DNA of 64,000 nt, from positions 1 to 64,000 of the forward strand of contig CALWPL010000004.1 in assembly GCA_944383405.1 (NCBI GenBank), written 5' to 3'. Below, piece by piece: positions 8,701-16,892 of the stretch; positions within the stretch are counted from its first letter, which is position 1, and every line of letters begins with the position of its first letter. The notes under the pieces were generated by a model. The model had not been told where the DNA came from. It saw nothing but the letters and a program-made list of their open reading frames with translations, and did no database searches. A program made the translations under genes and the position numbers. This DNA is from an uncultured Clostridia bacterium. Its GTDB lineage: Bacteria > Bacillota > Clostridia > Christensenellales > UBA1242.

Positions 8701-9891
8701 TTACTTTTTAAGTAAGTTAAGTTCTTCCATAACTTTTGCAATAATATCAGTTGCTCTTTCAATTTGTTCGTCAGTTAATGTTGCCATATAACTTGTTCTA
8801 ATAATGCTTTGCCCAACAGGAACAGCAGGGGAGACAACGGGATTTACATACACACCATTTTCAAATAACTTTTTGCAAGCAATAAAAGTCGTTTCATTAT
8901 CATAAGTGTTAATTGGAATAATAGGTGCTTCTGAATCTCTAATATCAACTCCTTTTTCTTTAAGTCTTTTTCTTGCAAGGTCGGCAATATCTTTAAGTCT
9001 TTTAATTCGCTCTGGCTCACGCTTAATAATTCTAAGAGAGGCTCTCGCACATTCAACGCTTGCAGGTGTAATTGACGCACAAAAAACATAAGGTCTTGAA
9101 TTGTGTTTTACATAATTGCAAACACTCTTACTTGCTACCATATACCCGCCAATAGAAGCGAGAGACTTTGAAAAAGTGCCCATTATAATATCAACTTCAT
9201 CTTCAAGTCCAAAGTGAGAGGCAGTCCCACGACCATTTACTCCTATAACTCCAAGAGCGTGAGCGTCATCAACCATAACCCTTGCGTTGTATTTTTTTGC
9301 AAGCCTAACAATATCAGGGAGTTTGCAAATATCTCCGCCCATGCTAAAAACCCCATCGGTTATAATTAGTTTTCCACTATCAAGGGGAATAGATTTAAGT
9401 TGCCTTTCAAGGTCGTCCATATCACTATGATTATATCTAAGGAGTTTTTTTGTATAACTAAGTTTGCACCCATCATAAATGCTTGCATGATTTTCCTTGT
9501 CTCCAATTATGTAGTCATTTCTTCCAACAATAGAACTAATAATACCAAGATTTGTTTGGAATCCAGTACTAAAAGTAACACAATCTTCCTTATGCAAAAA
9601 TTCAGCAAGTTCTTTTTCAAGTGCCAAATGGAGTTTAGTTGTACCATTTAAAAATCTAGACCCCGAGCACCCAGACCCAAACTCATCAAGAGCCTTTTTG
9701 CCCGCATCAATAACTTCCTTGTTGCTAGTTAAACCTAAATAGTTATTTGAACCAAGCATAATCTCGTTTATTCCTTCCATGACAACTTCTGTATCTTGCT
9801 TAGTTTCAAGTGCATGAAAATAGGGATATATGTCTTCTTTTATAAGTTCATCAACAATCTTAAAGTCTTTACATTTATCAAATAAATCCAT
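8701..9891 (-). CDS. PLP-dependent alpha-oxoamine synthase (Kbl/BioF/serine palmitoyltransferase family)
   Basis: 396 residues. The PLP lysine is Lys242 in TFSKSLASIGG. The cofactor ring is stacked by His135 (KENHASIYDG), and Asp208 and His211 lie in VDDAHALG. The family condenses an amino acid with an acyl-CoA and releases CO2. Members include glycine C-acetyltransferase, 8-amino-7-oxononanoate synthase and serine palmitoyltransferase. No threonine dehydrogenase or biotin genes are adjacent. The segment HNSRPYVFCASITPA looks somewhat like serine palmitoyltransferase-type enzymes, but the substrate cannot be fixed from sequence reading. It is a single-gene transcript on the minus strand. The SD (AAGGAG) is about 10 nt before ATG. 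Confidence 0.85.
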   Translation of the reverse strand: MDLFDKCKDFKIVDELIKEDIYPYFHALETKQDTEVVMEGINEIMLGSNNYLGLTSNKEVIDAGKKALDEFGSGCSGSRFLNGTTKLHLALEKELAEFLHKEDCVTFSTGFQTNLGIISSIVGRNDYIIGDKENHASIYDGCKLSYTKKLLRYNHSDMDDLERQLKSIPLDSGKLIITDGVFSMGGDICKLPDIVRLAKKYNARVMVDDAHALGVIGVNGRGTASHFGLEDEVDIIMGTFSKSLASIGGYMVASKSVCNYVKHNSRPYVFCASITPASVECARASLRIIKREPERIKRLKDIADLARKRLKEKGVDIRDSEAPIIPINTYDNETTFIACKKLFENGVYVNPVVSPAVPVGQSIIRTSYMATLTDEQIERATDIIAKVMEELNLLKK

Positions 9892-10116
9892 ATTTATAAT
9901 AACTCCTTAAAATTTAAAACTCTAATAAAAAGTGTAACATAAATATTTTTATTAGTCATTTAATTTTAGTAATTTTTTTATCACTTTTTAAATTTATCGT
10001 GTAATTTTATTAAAAAAAATTATTTTTTAAAATTATTCAATTAATTTTAATAATAAAAAACTTATTAGTAATTATTTCCAAAATAAAATTTTTTTGTTAA
10101 AGTTGCTCAAATTATT

Positions 10117-10143
10117 TTGAAAATAAAAAAAATAATGTATAAT
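10117..10143 (+). promoter_or_regulatory. Promoter placing the start codon at or near +1
   Basis: TTGAAA (10117-10122), 15-nt spacer, TATAAT (10138-10143). The start codon of the next gene begins 8 nt after the -10 box and no Shine-Dalgarno sequence is present, so a leaderless mRNA is likely. Confidence 0.55.
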
Positions 10144-10151
10144 ATAAATGT

Positions 10152-10805
10152 ATGATATCATTAGTAAGCGTTTTTAAAAGATATACAAGGGAATATTATG
10201 CTCTGTCAAATATCACTTTTGAGGCAAAGAAAGGGGAAGTACTCGTTTTGCTTGGTCAAAAAGATAGTGGTAAAACTTGTATTATGCGAATTTTGGCAGG
10301 ACTTGAACATCCGGACAAGGGCGAAGTGTATATAAAGAATATCCCACTTGAAAAGATTGATTTTTCAATTGATGTATCAATGGGTTATATACCATATAAA
10401 ACAGTTTTTTTTGAAAAGAAAACAGTGTACGAAAATTTAAAATATGTGCTCGATATTAGGAAAACCGACAAGAGTGAGATTGAAGAAAAAATAAATAAGG
10501 CAATAATTGATTTTAGGCTAGAAAGTATAAGAGACACAAAAATTGAAAAATTGTCTTTATACCAAAGATACCTTGTTTCAATTGCTCGTTTAAGTTTTAG
10601 AAAACTTGAAATTGTTTTAATTGATAATATTTTTGAAGAAATATCTAGTAGCGAAGTTAAGGAATTAATGAGACTGTTTAAAAAATATTTCTTTAAACCA
10701 AATATTTTGGTAGTGCTCGCAACAAGTAGTGAGAGTTTGGCAAGAAGCGTTTCATCTCACATTGTCCACTTAAAATATGGTGGTATTGAAAAAATAGAAG
10801 AATAA
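10152..10805 (+). CDS. Degenerate ABC-ATPase-like protein (probable pseudo-ATPase)
   Basis: 217 residues with the overall order of an ABC nucleotide-binding domain. Walker A GQKDSGKT (35-42) is intact. The Q-loop Gln is replaced (GYIPYK), the LSGGQ signature reads LSLYQ (134-138), Walker B ends IDN instead of DE (Asp158, Asn159 at the catalytic Glu position), and the switch His is missing (VLATSSES). It may bind ATP but is unlikely to hydrolyse it well. No permease gene is next to it. Instead a PucR-type HTH gene follows after 17 bases. It starts without an SD, directly behind TATAAT. A regulatory rather than transport role is inferred. Confidence 0.75.
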   Translation: MISLVSVFKRYTREYYALSNITFEAKKGEVLVLLGQKDSGKTCIMRILAGLEHPDKGEVYIKNIPLEKIDFSIDVSMGYIPYKTVFFEKKTVYENLKYVLDIRKTDKSEIEEKINKAIIDFRLESIRDTKIEKLSLYQRYLVSIARLSFRKLEIVLIDNIFEEISSSEVKELMRLFKKYFFKPNILVVLATSSESLARSVSSHIVHLKYGGIEKIEE

Positions 10806-10822
10806 AAGAAGGGTATTTAGAA

Positions 10823-11215
10823 ATGGGTAGAAAAAAACTAATTGTTTGTAATTTGTCATTTGACGAAAACGACACTATTGAAAGTAAAATCTTAAAAATG
10901 TTCTCGCCAGAAAACCTTATTAATTGTTTTTCTGAAAAAAATTACGAGTCATATAAGCAGGTAATAGACCATGCAAATATTCAAATGATTTTAAAAGATA
11001 AGGAACTTATGGACACTATTCACGCCTTCTTTGAAAATAACCTAAATACAAGTGTTACAAGTACAAAAACTTTTATGCATAGAAATACATTAAATTACAG
11101 GTTAGATAAAGTAAAAAAATTAACCGGTCTTAACTTAAAACTTTTTGAGCATGCCATAGTCTTTAAAAACTTAATGATTATTAATGATATAATAAACTCT
11201 TTTAAGGAAATTTAA
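10823..11215 (+). CDS. Small protein with a PucR/CdaR-type C-terminal HTH
   Basis: 130 residues. The C-terminal ~65 residues (DTIHAFFENN, then TFMHRNTLNYRLDKVKKLTG) match the HTH domain at the end of PucR/CdaR-family regulators, including the hallmark HRNTLNYRL. The ~60 residues before it match nothing recognised, and the usual PucR sensory domain is absent. It is in an apparent operon with the degenerate ABC-like protein (17-base gap, SD GAAGGG). Together they look like a two-protein regulatory unit whose target is unknown. Confidence 0.75.
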   Translation: MGRKKLIVCNLSFDENDTIESKILKMFSPENLINCFSEKNYESYKQVIDHANIQMILKDKELMDTIHAFFENNLNTSVTSTKTFMHRNTLNYRLDKVKKLTGLNLKLFEHAIVFKNLMIINDIINSFKEI

Positions 11216-11255
11216 TTTGAAAATTAAAAAACAAAGTAAGGTTAAAACTTTTTTA

Positions 11256-11556
11256 AACTAGCAAAAAATAGTGGTAAAAATTATATCACTGTTTTTTCTT
11301 TTATATTAGTTTCAAAAACAACAGACTAATGTTAATAGATTTTGAAACTAGCAAAATAAAAAAGGAATTATACTTTTTAAGTTAAACTCCTTTTTTAATT
11401 AGTATCAAAAACAACAGGCTAAACTATAATTTTTATCCTTAATGTTTTTAATAGTTTTTATGTTAAGGTTAAATCATTTTGAAACTAACATAGTAAAGGA
11501 GAAAAAGAGTTCTACATTTAGCGGTAAAACTCTTTTTTAATTAGTTTGAAACTTTA
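11256..11556. repeat. Array of three terminator-like hairpin repeat units
   Basis: Three imperfect tandem units share the layout AAACTAGCA, then an A-run/T-run hairpin, then TTAGTTTCAAAAACAACAG. The hairpins lie near 11265-11300, 11355-11396 and 11502-11537. Each keeps its own stem by paired changes, for example GAGTT/AACTC in the third and AAGGA/TCCTT in the second. The blocks between units carry TAGTTTCAAAA facing TTTTGAAACTA, so they can also fold. No protein is encoded. No second copy of the array was seen in the window. The function is unknown. It may be a stack of terminators or a mobile repeat. Confidence 0.6.
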
Positions 11557-11620
11557 TAGGTCAACTCTTTTTTAAAAATATTAAATTAATTGCATTCATA
11601 ACAAAAAAGATATTGAAAAA

Positions 11621-12067
11621 TCACTCAATATCTTTTATTTTTTTAAAGTTTTTTATCTTTGACAACTTGTTATCAACATTTTTACTACCTGAATTTCCTT
11701 GTTTATTTAAAAGCGTTGAAATTAAATTGGCACCATTTTGCCCATTATTTTGGGCTAATTTTGTGGCAAGTGATAATAAATTTCCTGTATCTAAATTGTT
11801 TGCATTTTGCATTAAATTAAAAAGATTACCAAGCATATTATTGCTAATTTGCGTGTTATTCGTCATATTATTTGCCGCTTGATTTTCGTCTTTATTAAAA
11901 ACATTTTGACTCGTTAAATTATTTACATTATTAAAATTATTTATATTTTGATTGTAGTTAAAATTATTACTATAAGGTCTATTATGCTTTTTTTCATCAA
12001 GCATTGTGTCTGGATATGACATATATACTTGGTTTATACTTTCTTGATAGTTTTCTTTATTTTCCAT
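11621..12067 (-). CDS. Asn-rich low-complexity protein of unknown function
   Basis: 148 residues, strongly enriched in Asn with scattered Gln, Tyr and Lys. The middle is NN-rich (NFNNVNNL, NNMTNN). A short helical segment near residues 78-118 (NMLGNLFNLMQNANN, LLSLATKLAQNN) is the only ordered-looking part. There is no signal peptide and no recognised domain. The start lacks an SD: the ATG sits just after TATAAT-like sequence. It is convergent with the HTH gene across the hairpin array. It could be a structural (for example spore-associated) protein, but nothing proves this. Confidence 0.55.
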   Translation of the reverse strand: MENKENYQESINQVYMSYPDTMLDEKKHNRPYSNNFNYNQNINNFNNVNNLTSQNVFNKDENQAANNMTNNTQISNNMLGNLFNLMQNANNLDTGNLLSLATKLAQNNGQNGANLISTLLNKQGNSGSKNVDNKLSKIKNFKKIKDIE

Positions 12068-12350
12068 ATATTATACATATAATATGATAAAATAAGTAGT
12101 ATTTGTTATTTGTGTTTTTTAAATAAACATTTTCGTTAATTAAATTTTTAACTTGTATTTATTCTTATCATTTAAGTAATATTTTTTATAGAACAAGTAT
12201 ATTCTTTAATTGTATTTTAAACCTATTTTTATTCTGTTTTTTTGTAAATAAATAAAACATGGTAAATAGATATTTTTAAAATAAAAACTTTTTTGTTATT
12301 TTAATTTTAATAATTAAGTATGTTTTTTATTTCTTTTAATTTATTTATAT
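12068..12350. other. Divergent gap between the Asn-rich and subtilase genes
   Basis: AT-rich, with no coding frame of its own. It holds the upstream region of both divergent genes. A longer in-frame extension of the 12404 gene back to 12320 exists but has no SD and overlaps the promoter-like sequence. Confidence 0.5.
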
Positions 12351-12379
12351 CACGCAAGGATAGCAATTTTCATATAATA
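12351..12379 (+). promoter_or_regulatory. Candidate mother-cell (sigma-K-like) promoter
   Basis: CATATAATA (12371-12379) fits the sigma-K -10 pattern CATAnnnTA, and CAC at 12351 sits 16 bases upstream of it in the position of the minimal AC -35 element. The same bases contain TATAAT for sigma-A, but no -35 box lies at 17 nt. This is a weak assignment in AT-rich DNA. Confidence 0.35.
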
Positions 12380-12403
12380 GAATTAGACTTAACGGGGGTA
12401 GAA

Positions 12404-12709
12404 ATGAAAAAAAATTTATCAGATTTTGCAAATGAAAAGGTTTGCAAAGACAATCCAAACATAACACAAGAAGATATTAATAGTATAGATGATTCGACGC
12501 AGCAAGAAGTAAAAGATTTATATGAAAAGTATAAGAATTATTCGCAAGACGAGTTGTTAAATGAGTTTTTGACATCATCTAAAAAGAAGATAAATCAAGG
12601 GAGTTTGTCAAAGGAAAAATTAGAAAGCACTATTGATAGTTTATCTCCATACATAAATAGTGAACAAAAATCTTTTCTTGACAATTTGATAAAAAAACTA
12701 GATGATTAA
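12404..12709 (+). CDS. Small acidic protein coupled to the subtilase
   Basis: 101 residues from the ATG at 12404, chosen because GGGGG lies just upstream. An extension to 12320 would lack an SD. The protein is Asp/Glu/Lys/Ser-rich and predicted mostly helical, with no membrane segment and no recognised domain. Its stop overlaps the protease start by 8 bases, so translation is coupled. A role as inhibitor, chaperone or substrate of the protease is plausible from the coupling alone. Confidence 0.65.
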   Translation: MKKNLSDFANEKVCKDNPNITQEDINSIDDSTQQEVKDLYEKYKNYSQDELLNEFLTSSKKKINQGSLSKEKLESTIDSLSPYINSEQKSFLDNLIKKLDD

Positions 12710-13883
12710 CATTTTTCATAAAATTTGCCCCGAACTCTTAAAGGTCGTAGAACTCAAAAACAAGGAGTCATTAAATGACTGTATAGTTTATGCAAATGAA
12801 TATAAAAAACTTAAACAAGAAGTTGAAAAATTAAATGTAGAGTACTTTGAATATCCATTTATTAATGCAATAGGAATAAGGTTAAATCAAGCCCAAATTA
12901 TCAAATTTGCAAAGACAAAAATAGTAGGGTTTATCTCAAAGCAAACAAGAGTCTCAACTCAAATTCATGTGGCAAAGAAAATATTGCAGATAGACAATTT
13001 ATATTCAGGTGGAGTCAATCAAAATAATGCAACTATTGCAATAATTGATACAGGCATTAACCCACATGTAGACTTTTGCCTGCCGCAAAATAGAATAGTT
13101 AAATTTGTTGATTTAATAAATAATAAGAAAACGCCTTATGATGATAATGGGCATGGTACTTATGTCGCAAGTATTGCCTGTGGAAGTGGTTTTGCAAGTG
13201 GCAAAAAATATGTAGGAATTGCTCCAAATGCCAGGATAATTTCAATAAAAGCACTAGAAGAAAACGGGGAAACAGGAGCATACAAAATACTTGAAGCAAT
13301 GCAATGGATAAGTGATTATCATAAAAAATATAATATTAAAGTCGTGTGCATGAGTTTTGGGAGTAACCCAATAGGGAAAAACGACCCATTGGTAGTCGGA
13401 GCAGAAAGCCTTTGGAATATGGGGATAGTCGTTGTCGCAGCGGCAGGTAATAGTGGACCTGAAAATTACACAATAAAAGCCCCTGGATATTCAAGCAAAA
13501 TAATAACAGTTGGCGGATTAGACGACAAGCGAGATGATGATGACAACATAGACAATAAAAAATTTGAAATAGCAAAATTTTCTTCTCGTGGGCCTGCTGG
13601 AATGTTTTTTAAACCTGACCTTATTGCACCTGCTGTAAATATTGTTGGAGCGTCATTTAATAGTGAAAAAGGTTCTTTCTATGTAAAAATGAGTGGAACA
13701 AGTGTCGCTACCCCTATGATAGCAGGCATTTGCTACTTAATAATTTTAAAATATCCAAATATAACTCCCGACCAATTAAAGATAAGACTCCTTAGAAATT
13801 GCCAGCCTATATCACGGAATAAAAACGAAGAAGGCTTTGGTCTTTTAAAAATTCCAAACTTTAATAAACAAATAAATAATTAA
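12702..13883 (+). CDS. Intracellular subtilisin-like serine protease (S8, AprX-like)
   Basis: 393 residues. Catalytic Asp116 (IIDTG), His151 (NGHGT) and Ser334 (SGTSVATP), with oxyanion Asn250 (AAAGNSG), are all present. There is no signal peptide. The ~100 residues before the catalytic domain resemble a short N-terminal pro-region. This fits the cytoplasmic AprX/intracellular subtilisin type, not a secreted enzyme. It is translationally coupled to the 101-residue gene upstream. A mother-cell-type promoter candidate precedes the pair, which would fit protein turnover during sporulation, but that is inference. Confidence 0.9.
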   Translation: MINIFHKICPELLKVVELKNKESLNDCIVYANEYKKLKQEVEKLNVEYFEYPFINAIGIRLNQAQIIKFAKTKIVGFISKQTRVSTQIHVAKKILQIDNLYSGGVNQNNATIAIIDTGINPHVDFCLPQNRIVKFVDLINNKKTPYDDNGHGTYVASIACGSGFASGKKYVGIAPNARIISIKALEENGETGAYKILEAMQWISDYHKKYNIKVVCMSFGSNPIGKNDPLVVGAESLWNMGIVVVAAAGNSGPENYTIKAPGYSSKIITVGGLDDKRDDDDNIDNKKFEIAKFSSRGPAGMFFKPDLIAPAVNIVGASFNSEKGSFYVKMSGTSVATPMIAGICYLIILKYPNITPDQLKIRLLRNCQPISRNKNEEGFGLLKIPNFNKQINN

Positions 13884-14200
13884 TTATAGCCTTAATAATT
13901 TAGTTTTTTGGCACAAAATATTATATAGTTGTATACTAAAATGCTTGCTTATATATAAAATTATATGCTTTAAATTAATATAAACAAATAAAAATTAGGT
14001 AAAATCCAAACTAAACAAATAAGCATCAAACAAAATTTAAACTAAATCATATTTAAAGAATAAAAGAAATAAAATATTGTGGGCTTTTTTAATATCAAGA
14101 AAATTTGCTATTGGCATAGAATTTGGTCAAATTTGGTTAAATTTTGTTGAAACCAGTAAAAAATTAGATGCATAAAATTAATTTTCGTGCTTTAATTTGT
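13884..14200. other. Gap upstream of ftsA
   Basis: AT-rich and non-coding. It contains a CtsR-box-like repeat at 14125-14141 and the motif TTTTGTGCCA on the minus strand near 13907. No terminator with a clean stem was found after the protease gene. Confidence 0.5.
14125..14141 (+). promoter_or_regulatory. CtsR-box-like heptad repeat upstream of ftsA
   Basis: GGTCAAA-TTT-GGTTAAA differs from the CtsR consensus at one base of the second heptad. It lies 60 bp before the ftsA -35 box. It could be a weak CtsR site or a chance match in AT-rich DNA. Confidence 0.3.
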
Positions 14201-14229
14201 TTGACAAGGTTTTTTTAGAACTTTATAAT
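14201..14229 (+). promoter_or_regulatory. Consensus sigma-A promoter of ftsA-ftsZ
   Basis: TTGACA (14201-14206), exact 17-nt spacer, TATAAT (14224-14229). This is a perfect match to the housekeeping consensus, with an expected transcript start about 30 bases before the ftsA ATG. Confidence 0.9.
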
Positions 14230-14265
14230 GTAACTATATAAAATTTAATTTTATATGGAGTTTAT

Positions 14266-15378
14266 ATGGCAAATCAGGATACTGCAATCCTAGATTTTGG
14301 AAGCCAGAAAATTACAGTGCTAATTGGTTCAAGAGATGTCAATAACACAATTAACATTAGGTGCTTATATGAAGAGAGCTATGAAGGGTTTATGGATGGA
14401 GAATTTATCACACCTGATAATCTTGAACAAGAAATTTTAGCAAGTATAAAAGGGGCTGAAAAAATCTGTGGTAGGCAGATTAAAAACTTAACAGTAGGTG
14501 TTCCGACAGAATTTTGCTTTTGTATGTGTAAGAGTGTTACAAAGACCTTTCAAAAACAAAAAAGAATAACAAAGCGGGATATTGACGAGTTGTTTGACAG
14601 CGTAGACATTGACCTAAAAACTCACACAGTAATTAATAGGGATAGCGTTTATTATGTTTTAGGGGAGAGTAACAAGGTCAAAGACCCAATAGGTCAGATT
14701 GAAAACAAAATTACTGCTTGCTTGTCTTTTATACTTGCTGACAATAGTTTTTTAAATTTTGTTTCAAAGATACTTGTCAGAATTGGACTTGATGAATTTA
14801 ACTTTGTTTCTTCTGCGTACGCTCAATCACTATATTTATTTGATGAAGAAGAAAGGGACAAGTATGTTTTAATGGTGGATTGTGGTTACATTACAACAAC
14901 AGTCATGCTTGCAAGGGGGAACGGAATTTTAAATTTAACAAGTTTTTCACTTGGCGGCGGACACATTGCAGCAGACCTGTCAAAGTGCTTAAAAATTCCT
15001 TTTAATGCTTCTGAACAACTTCTTAGAAAAATCGTGCTTTGCATTGAGCCAGACGAAAATGATACATATGACATTATGGTAGATAGAAATGTAATCCCGG
15101 TATCAATGCGAGTTGCGAACGCAATAGTTGAAAGTAGAATTGAAGTGATTGTTCAGGTTCTTCAAAAATGTTTTTCTTCTTGGCAATACAATTTTCCAGA
15201 CTTCATACCTCTAAAATTGACAGGCGGCGGACTTTCATTTATAAAGGGCGGTAAAGATGTTCTATCAAAATTGCTAGGGAAAAATGTTGAAGTGATATCA
15301 CTTCCGTATAATATAACTATGAAAACAAATTATTCATCGTGTATGGCAGTATTAAATTTTGCAATAAATAATAACTAA
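14266..15378 (+). CDS. ftsA: FtsA-like actin-fold cell division protein
   Basis: 370 residues. The N-terminal ILDFGSQKITVLIG is the first phosphate-binding strand-turn. The inserted SHS2-type domain spans about residues 80-165, the second phosphate loop is VDCGYITTTV, and LTGGGLSFIKG is the adenosine loop. FtsA binds FtsZ and normally anchors it to the membrane through a C-terminal amphipathic helix. Here the protein ends at LNFAINNN directly after the actin core, and no amphipathic helix is visible, so it is shorter than usual. It sits 61 bases before ftsZ, behind a perfect sigma-A promoter, with SD TGGAG. Confidence 0.85.
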   Translation: MANQDTAILDFGSQKITVLIGSRDVNNTINIRCLYEESYEGFMDGEFITPDNLEQEILASIKGAEKICGRQIKNLTVGVPTEFCFCMCKSVTKTFQKQKRITKRDIDELFDSVDIDLKTHTVINRDSVYYVLGESNKVKDPIGQIENKITACLSFILADNSFLNFVSKILVRIGLDEFNFVSSAYAQSLYLFDEEERDKYVLMVDCGYITTTVMLARGNGILNLTSFSLGGGHIAADLSKCLKIPFNASEQLLRKIVLCIEPDENDTYDIMVDRNVIPVSMRVANAIVESRIEVIVQVLQKCFSSWQYNFPDFIPLKLTGGGLSFIKGGKDVLSKLLGKNVEVISLPYNITMKTNYSSCMAVLNFAINNN

Positions 15379-15439
15379 TTAAGTGTGCTAGTTTTTAAAA
15401 CAAACTAATTATAAAATTAAAATTTTAGGGGGATAAAAA

Positions 15440-16606
15440 ATGTATAATGCAAATAGTATTAGTCATGTAGCAAATATCAAAGTTGTTGGTATTGGCGGTG
15501 GCGGAAATAACGCAGTAAATAGAATGGTTGCTGCAAATGTAACAAGTGCAGAGTTTGTCGCAATAAATACAGACAAGCAGGCACTTTTAATGTCAAAAGC
15601 GACTCACAGAATACAAATTGGCGAAAAACTCACTCGTGGACTTGGTGCAGGGGCAGACCCAGAAATAGGCCAAAAGGCAGCAGAAGAAAGTAAAGCTGTA
15701 ATTAACGAAATGCTAAAAGGTTGCGACCTTGTATTTATTACTGCTGGTATGGGTGGCGGAACAGGGACAGGTGCTGCACCTGTTGTTGCTCAAATTGCAA
15801 AGGAACTTGATATTCTTACAATCGCTGTCGTAACAAAGCCTTTTAATTTTGAAGGCAAAAAAAGAATGGAGAACGCAGAAAAGGGTATTGCTAATCTTAA
15901 AAAATTTGTTGATACTCTTGTCATTATTCCAAATGATAAATTACTAAAAATTGTACCAAAAGGGACCCCAATAGTTGAAGCATTTAGATGTGCTGACGAT
16001 GTTTTAAGACAAGGTATTCAAGGCATTTCAGATTTAATTGTTACTCCAAGTTTGATAAATCTTGACTTTGCTGATGTAAAAACTATTATGAAAGATAAAG
16101 GGCTTGCCCATATGGGAATAGGTAGGGGAAAAGGAGAAACAAAGACTATTGATGCCGTTCGTCAAGCCGTTCAAAGCCCACTTCTTGAAACAAATATAGA
16201 AGGTGCTACTGGAATTTTACTCAATGTTAAAGGTGGTCTTGACTTGCCCCTTGACGAAGTAAACGAAGCAGCAGAACTTGTTAGAGAAGTAGTAGACCCA
16301 AATTGCAACATAATTTTTGGTGCTGGCGTTGATGAAGCGTTGAGCGAAGAAGTTGAAATCACAGTAATTGCAACTGGGTTTAATCAAAAACAACCACAAG
16401 CCCAACAAGTAAATAATGATGAGCAAGAAGAAAGTGAGTTTAATATCCCAAGAATGAATTTTGACGATTTTGTAAATCATGATGATAAAGAAGAGCCAGC
16501 AGAAGAAGAACCAAAACAACAAAGTATTCCAACTTCAAGAATAAAAATTGACGAGAGAAATTCAACTATTCCTGCTTTTTTAGACAAGTTAAGAAGAAAT
16601 AGATAA
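15440..16606 (+). CDS. ftsZ: FtsZ, tubulin-like division GTPase
   Basis: 388 residues. The GTP-binding strand [15 protein letters not shown] lies near the N terminus, the tubulin signature GGGTGTG is at about residues 105-111, and the synergy (T7) loop is NLDFADVK. After residue ~320 comes an acidic Gln/Glu linker, then the conserved C-terminal peptide [12 protein letters not shown] that binds FtsA, SepF and EzrA-type partners. It polymerises into the Z-ring at mid-cell, and in sporulating cells at the polar septum. The SD is AGGGGGA. A strong terminator follows at 16812. Confidence 0.98.
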   Translation: MYNANSISHVANIKVVGIGGGGNNAVNRMVAANVTSAEFVAINTDKQALLMSKATHRIQIGEKLTRGLGAGADPEIGQKAAEESKAVINEMLKGCDLVFITAGMGGGTGTGAAPVVAQIAKELDILTIAVVTKPFNFEGKKRMENAEKGIANLKKFVDTLVIIPNDKLLKIVPKGTPIVEAFRCADDVLRQGIQGISDLIVTPSLINLDFADVKTIMKDKGLAHMGIGRGKGETKTIDAVRQAVQSPLLETNIEGATGILLNVKGGLDLPLDEVNEAAELVREVVDPNCNIIFGAGVDEALSEEVEITVIATGFNQKQPQAQQVNNDEQEESEFNIPRMNFDDFVNHDDKEEPAEEEPKQQSIPTSRIKIDERNSTIPAFLDKLRRNR

Positions 16607-16811
16607 TTTATTTTAGTTTAACATTGGTTTATTATTGCATTTTTAATAAATATACATTTGTATTAAATAAAGTTTATTTTAGTAAATTTAATAAAACATG
16701 TTTTATATTTTAAACAAAAGTTTATCCTTACTAATTTAATTAAAATTTATATTTATATTTTTATCCAACTAAAAATTTAATTTTAATATTTGTTTTATAA
16801 AAACAAAATAA

Positions 16812-16845
16812 ATGACTCCAAAGTATAAATGGAGTCATTTTTTGA
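16812..16845 (+). terminator. Intrinsic terminator between ftsZ and spoIIGA
   Basis: ATGACTCC (16812-16819) pairs with GGAGTCAT (16831-16838), and six T residues follow. It separates vegetative ftsAZ from the sporulation genes. Confidence 0.85.
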
Positions 16846-16892
16846 CACGCAATATAATTTTAAATTTTATTCACTAATAGTAAAATCATTAT

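Noticed and set aside
13905-13925. Sigma-54 promoter (TGGCAC)
   Set aside because: The -24-like TGGCAC is not followed by the GC of a -12 element at the required spacing.
16841-16847. Spo0A box before spoIIGA
   Set aside because: TTTGACA is one base from a reversed 0A box, but it overlaps the ftsZ terminator T run and stands alone. Kept only as a remark.
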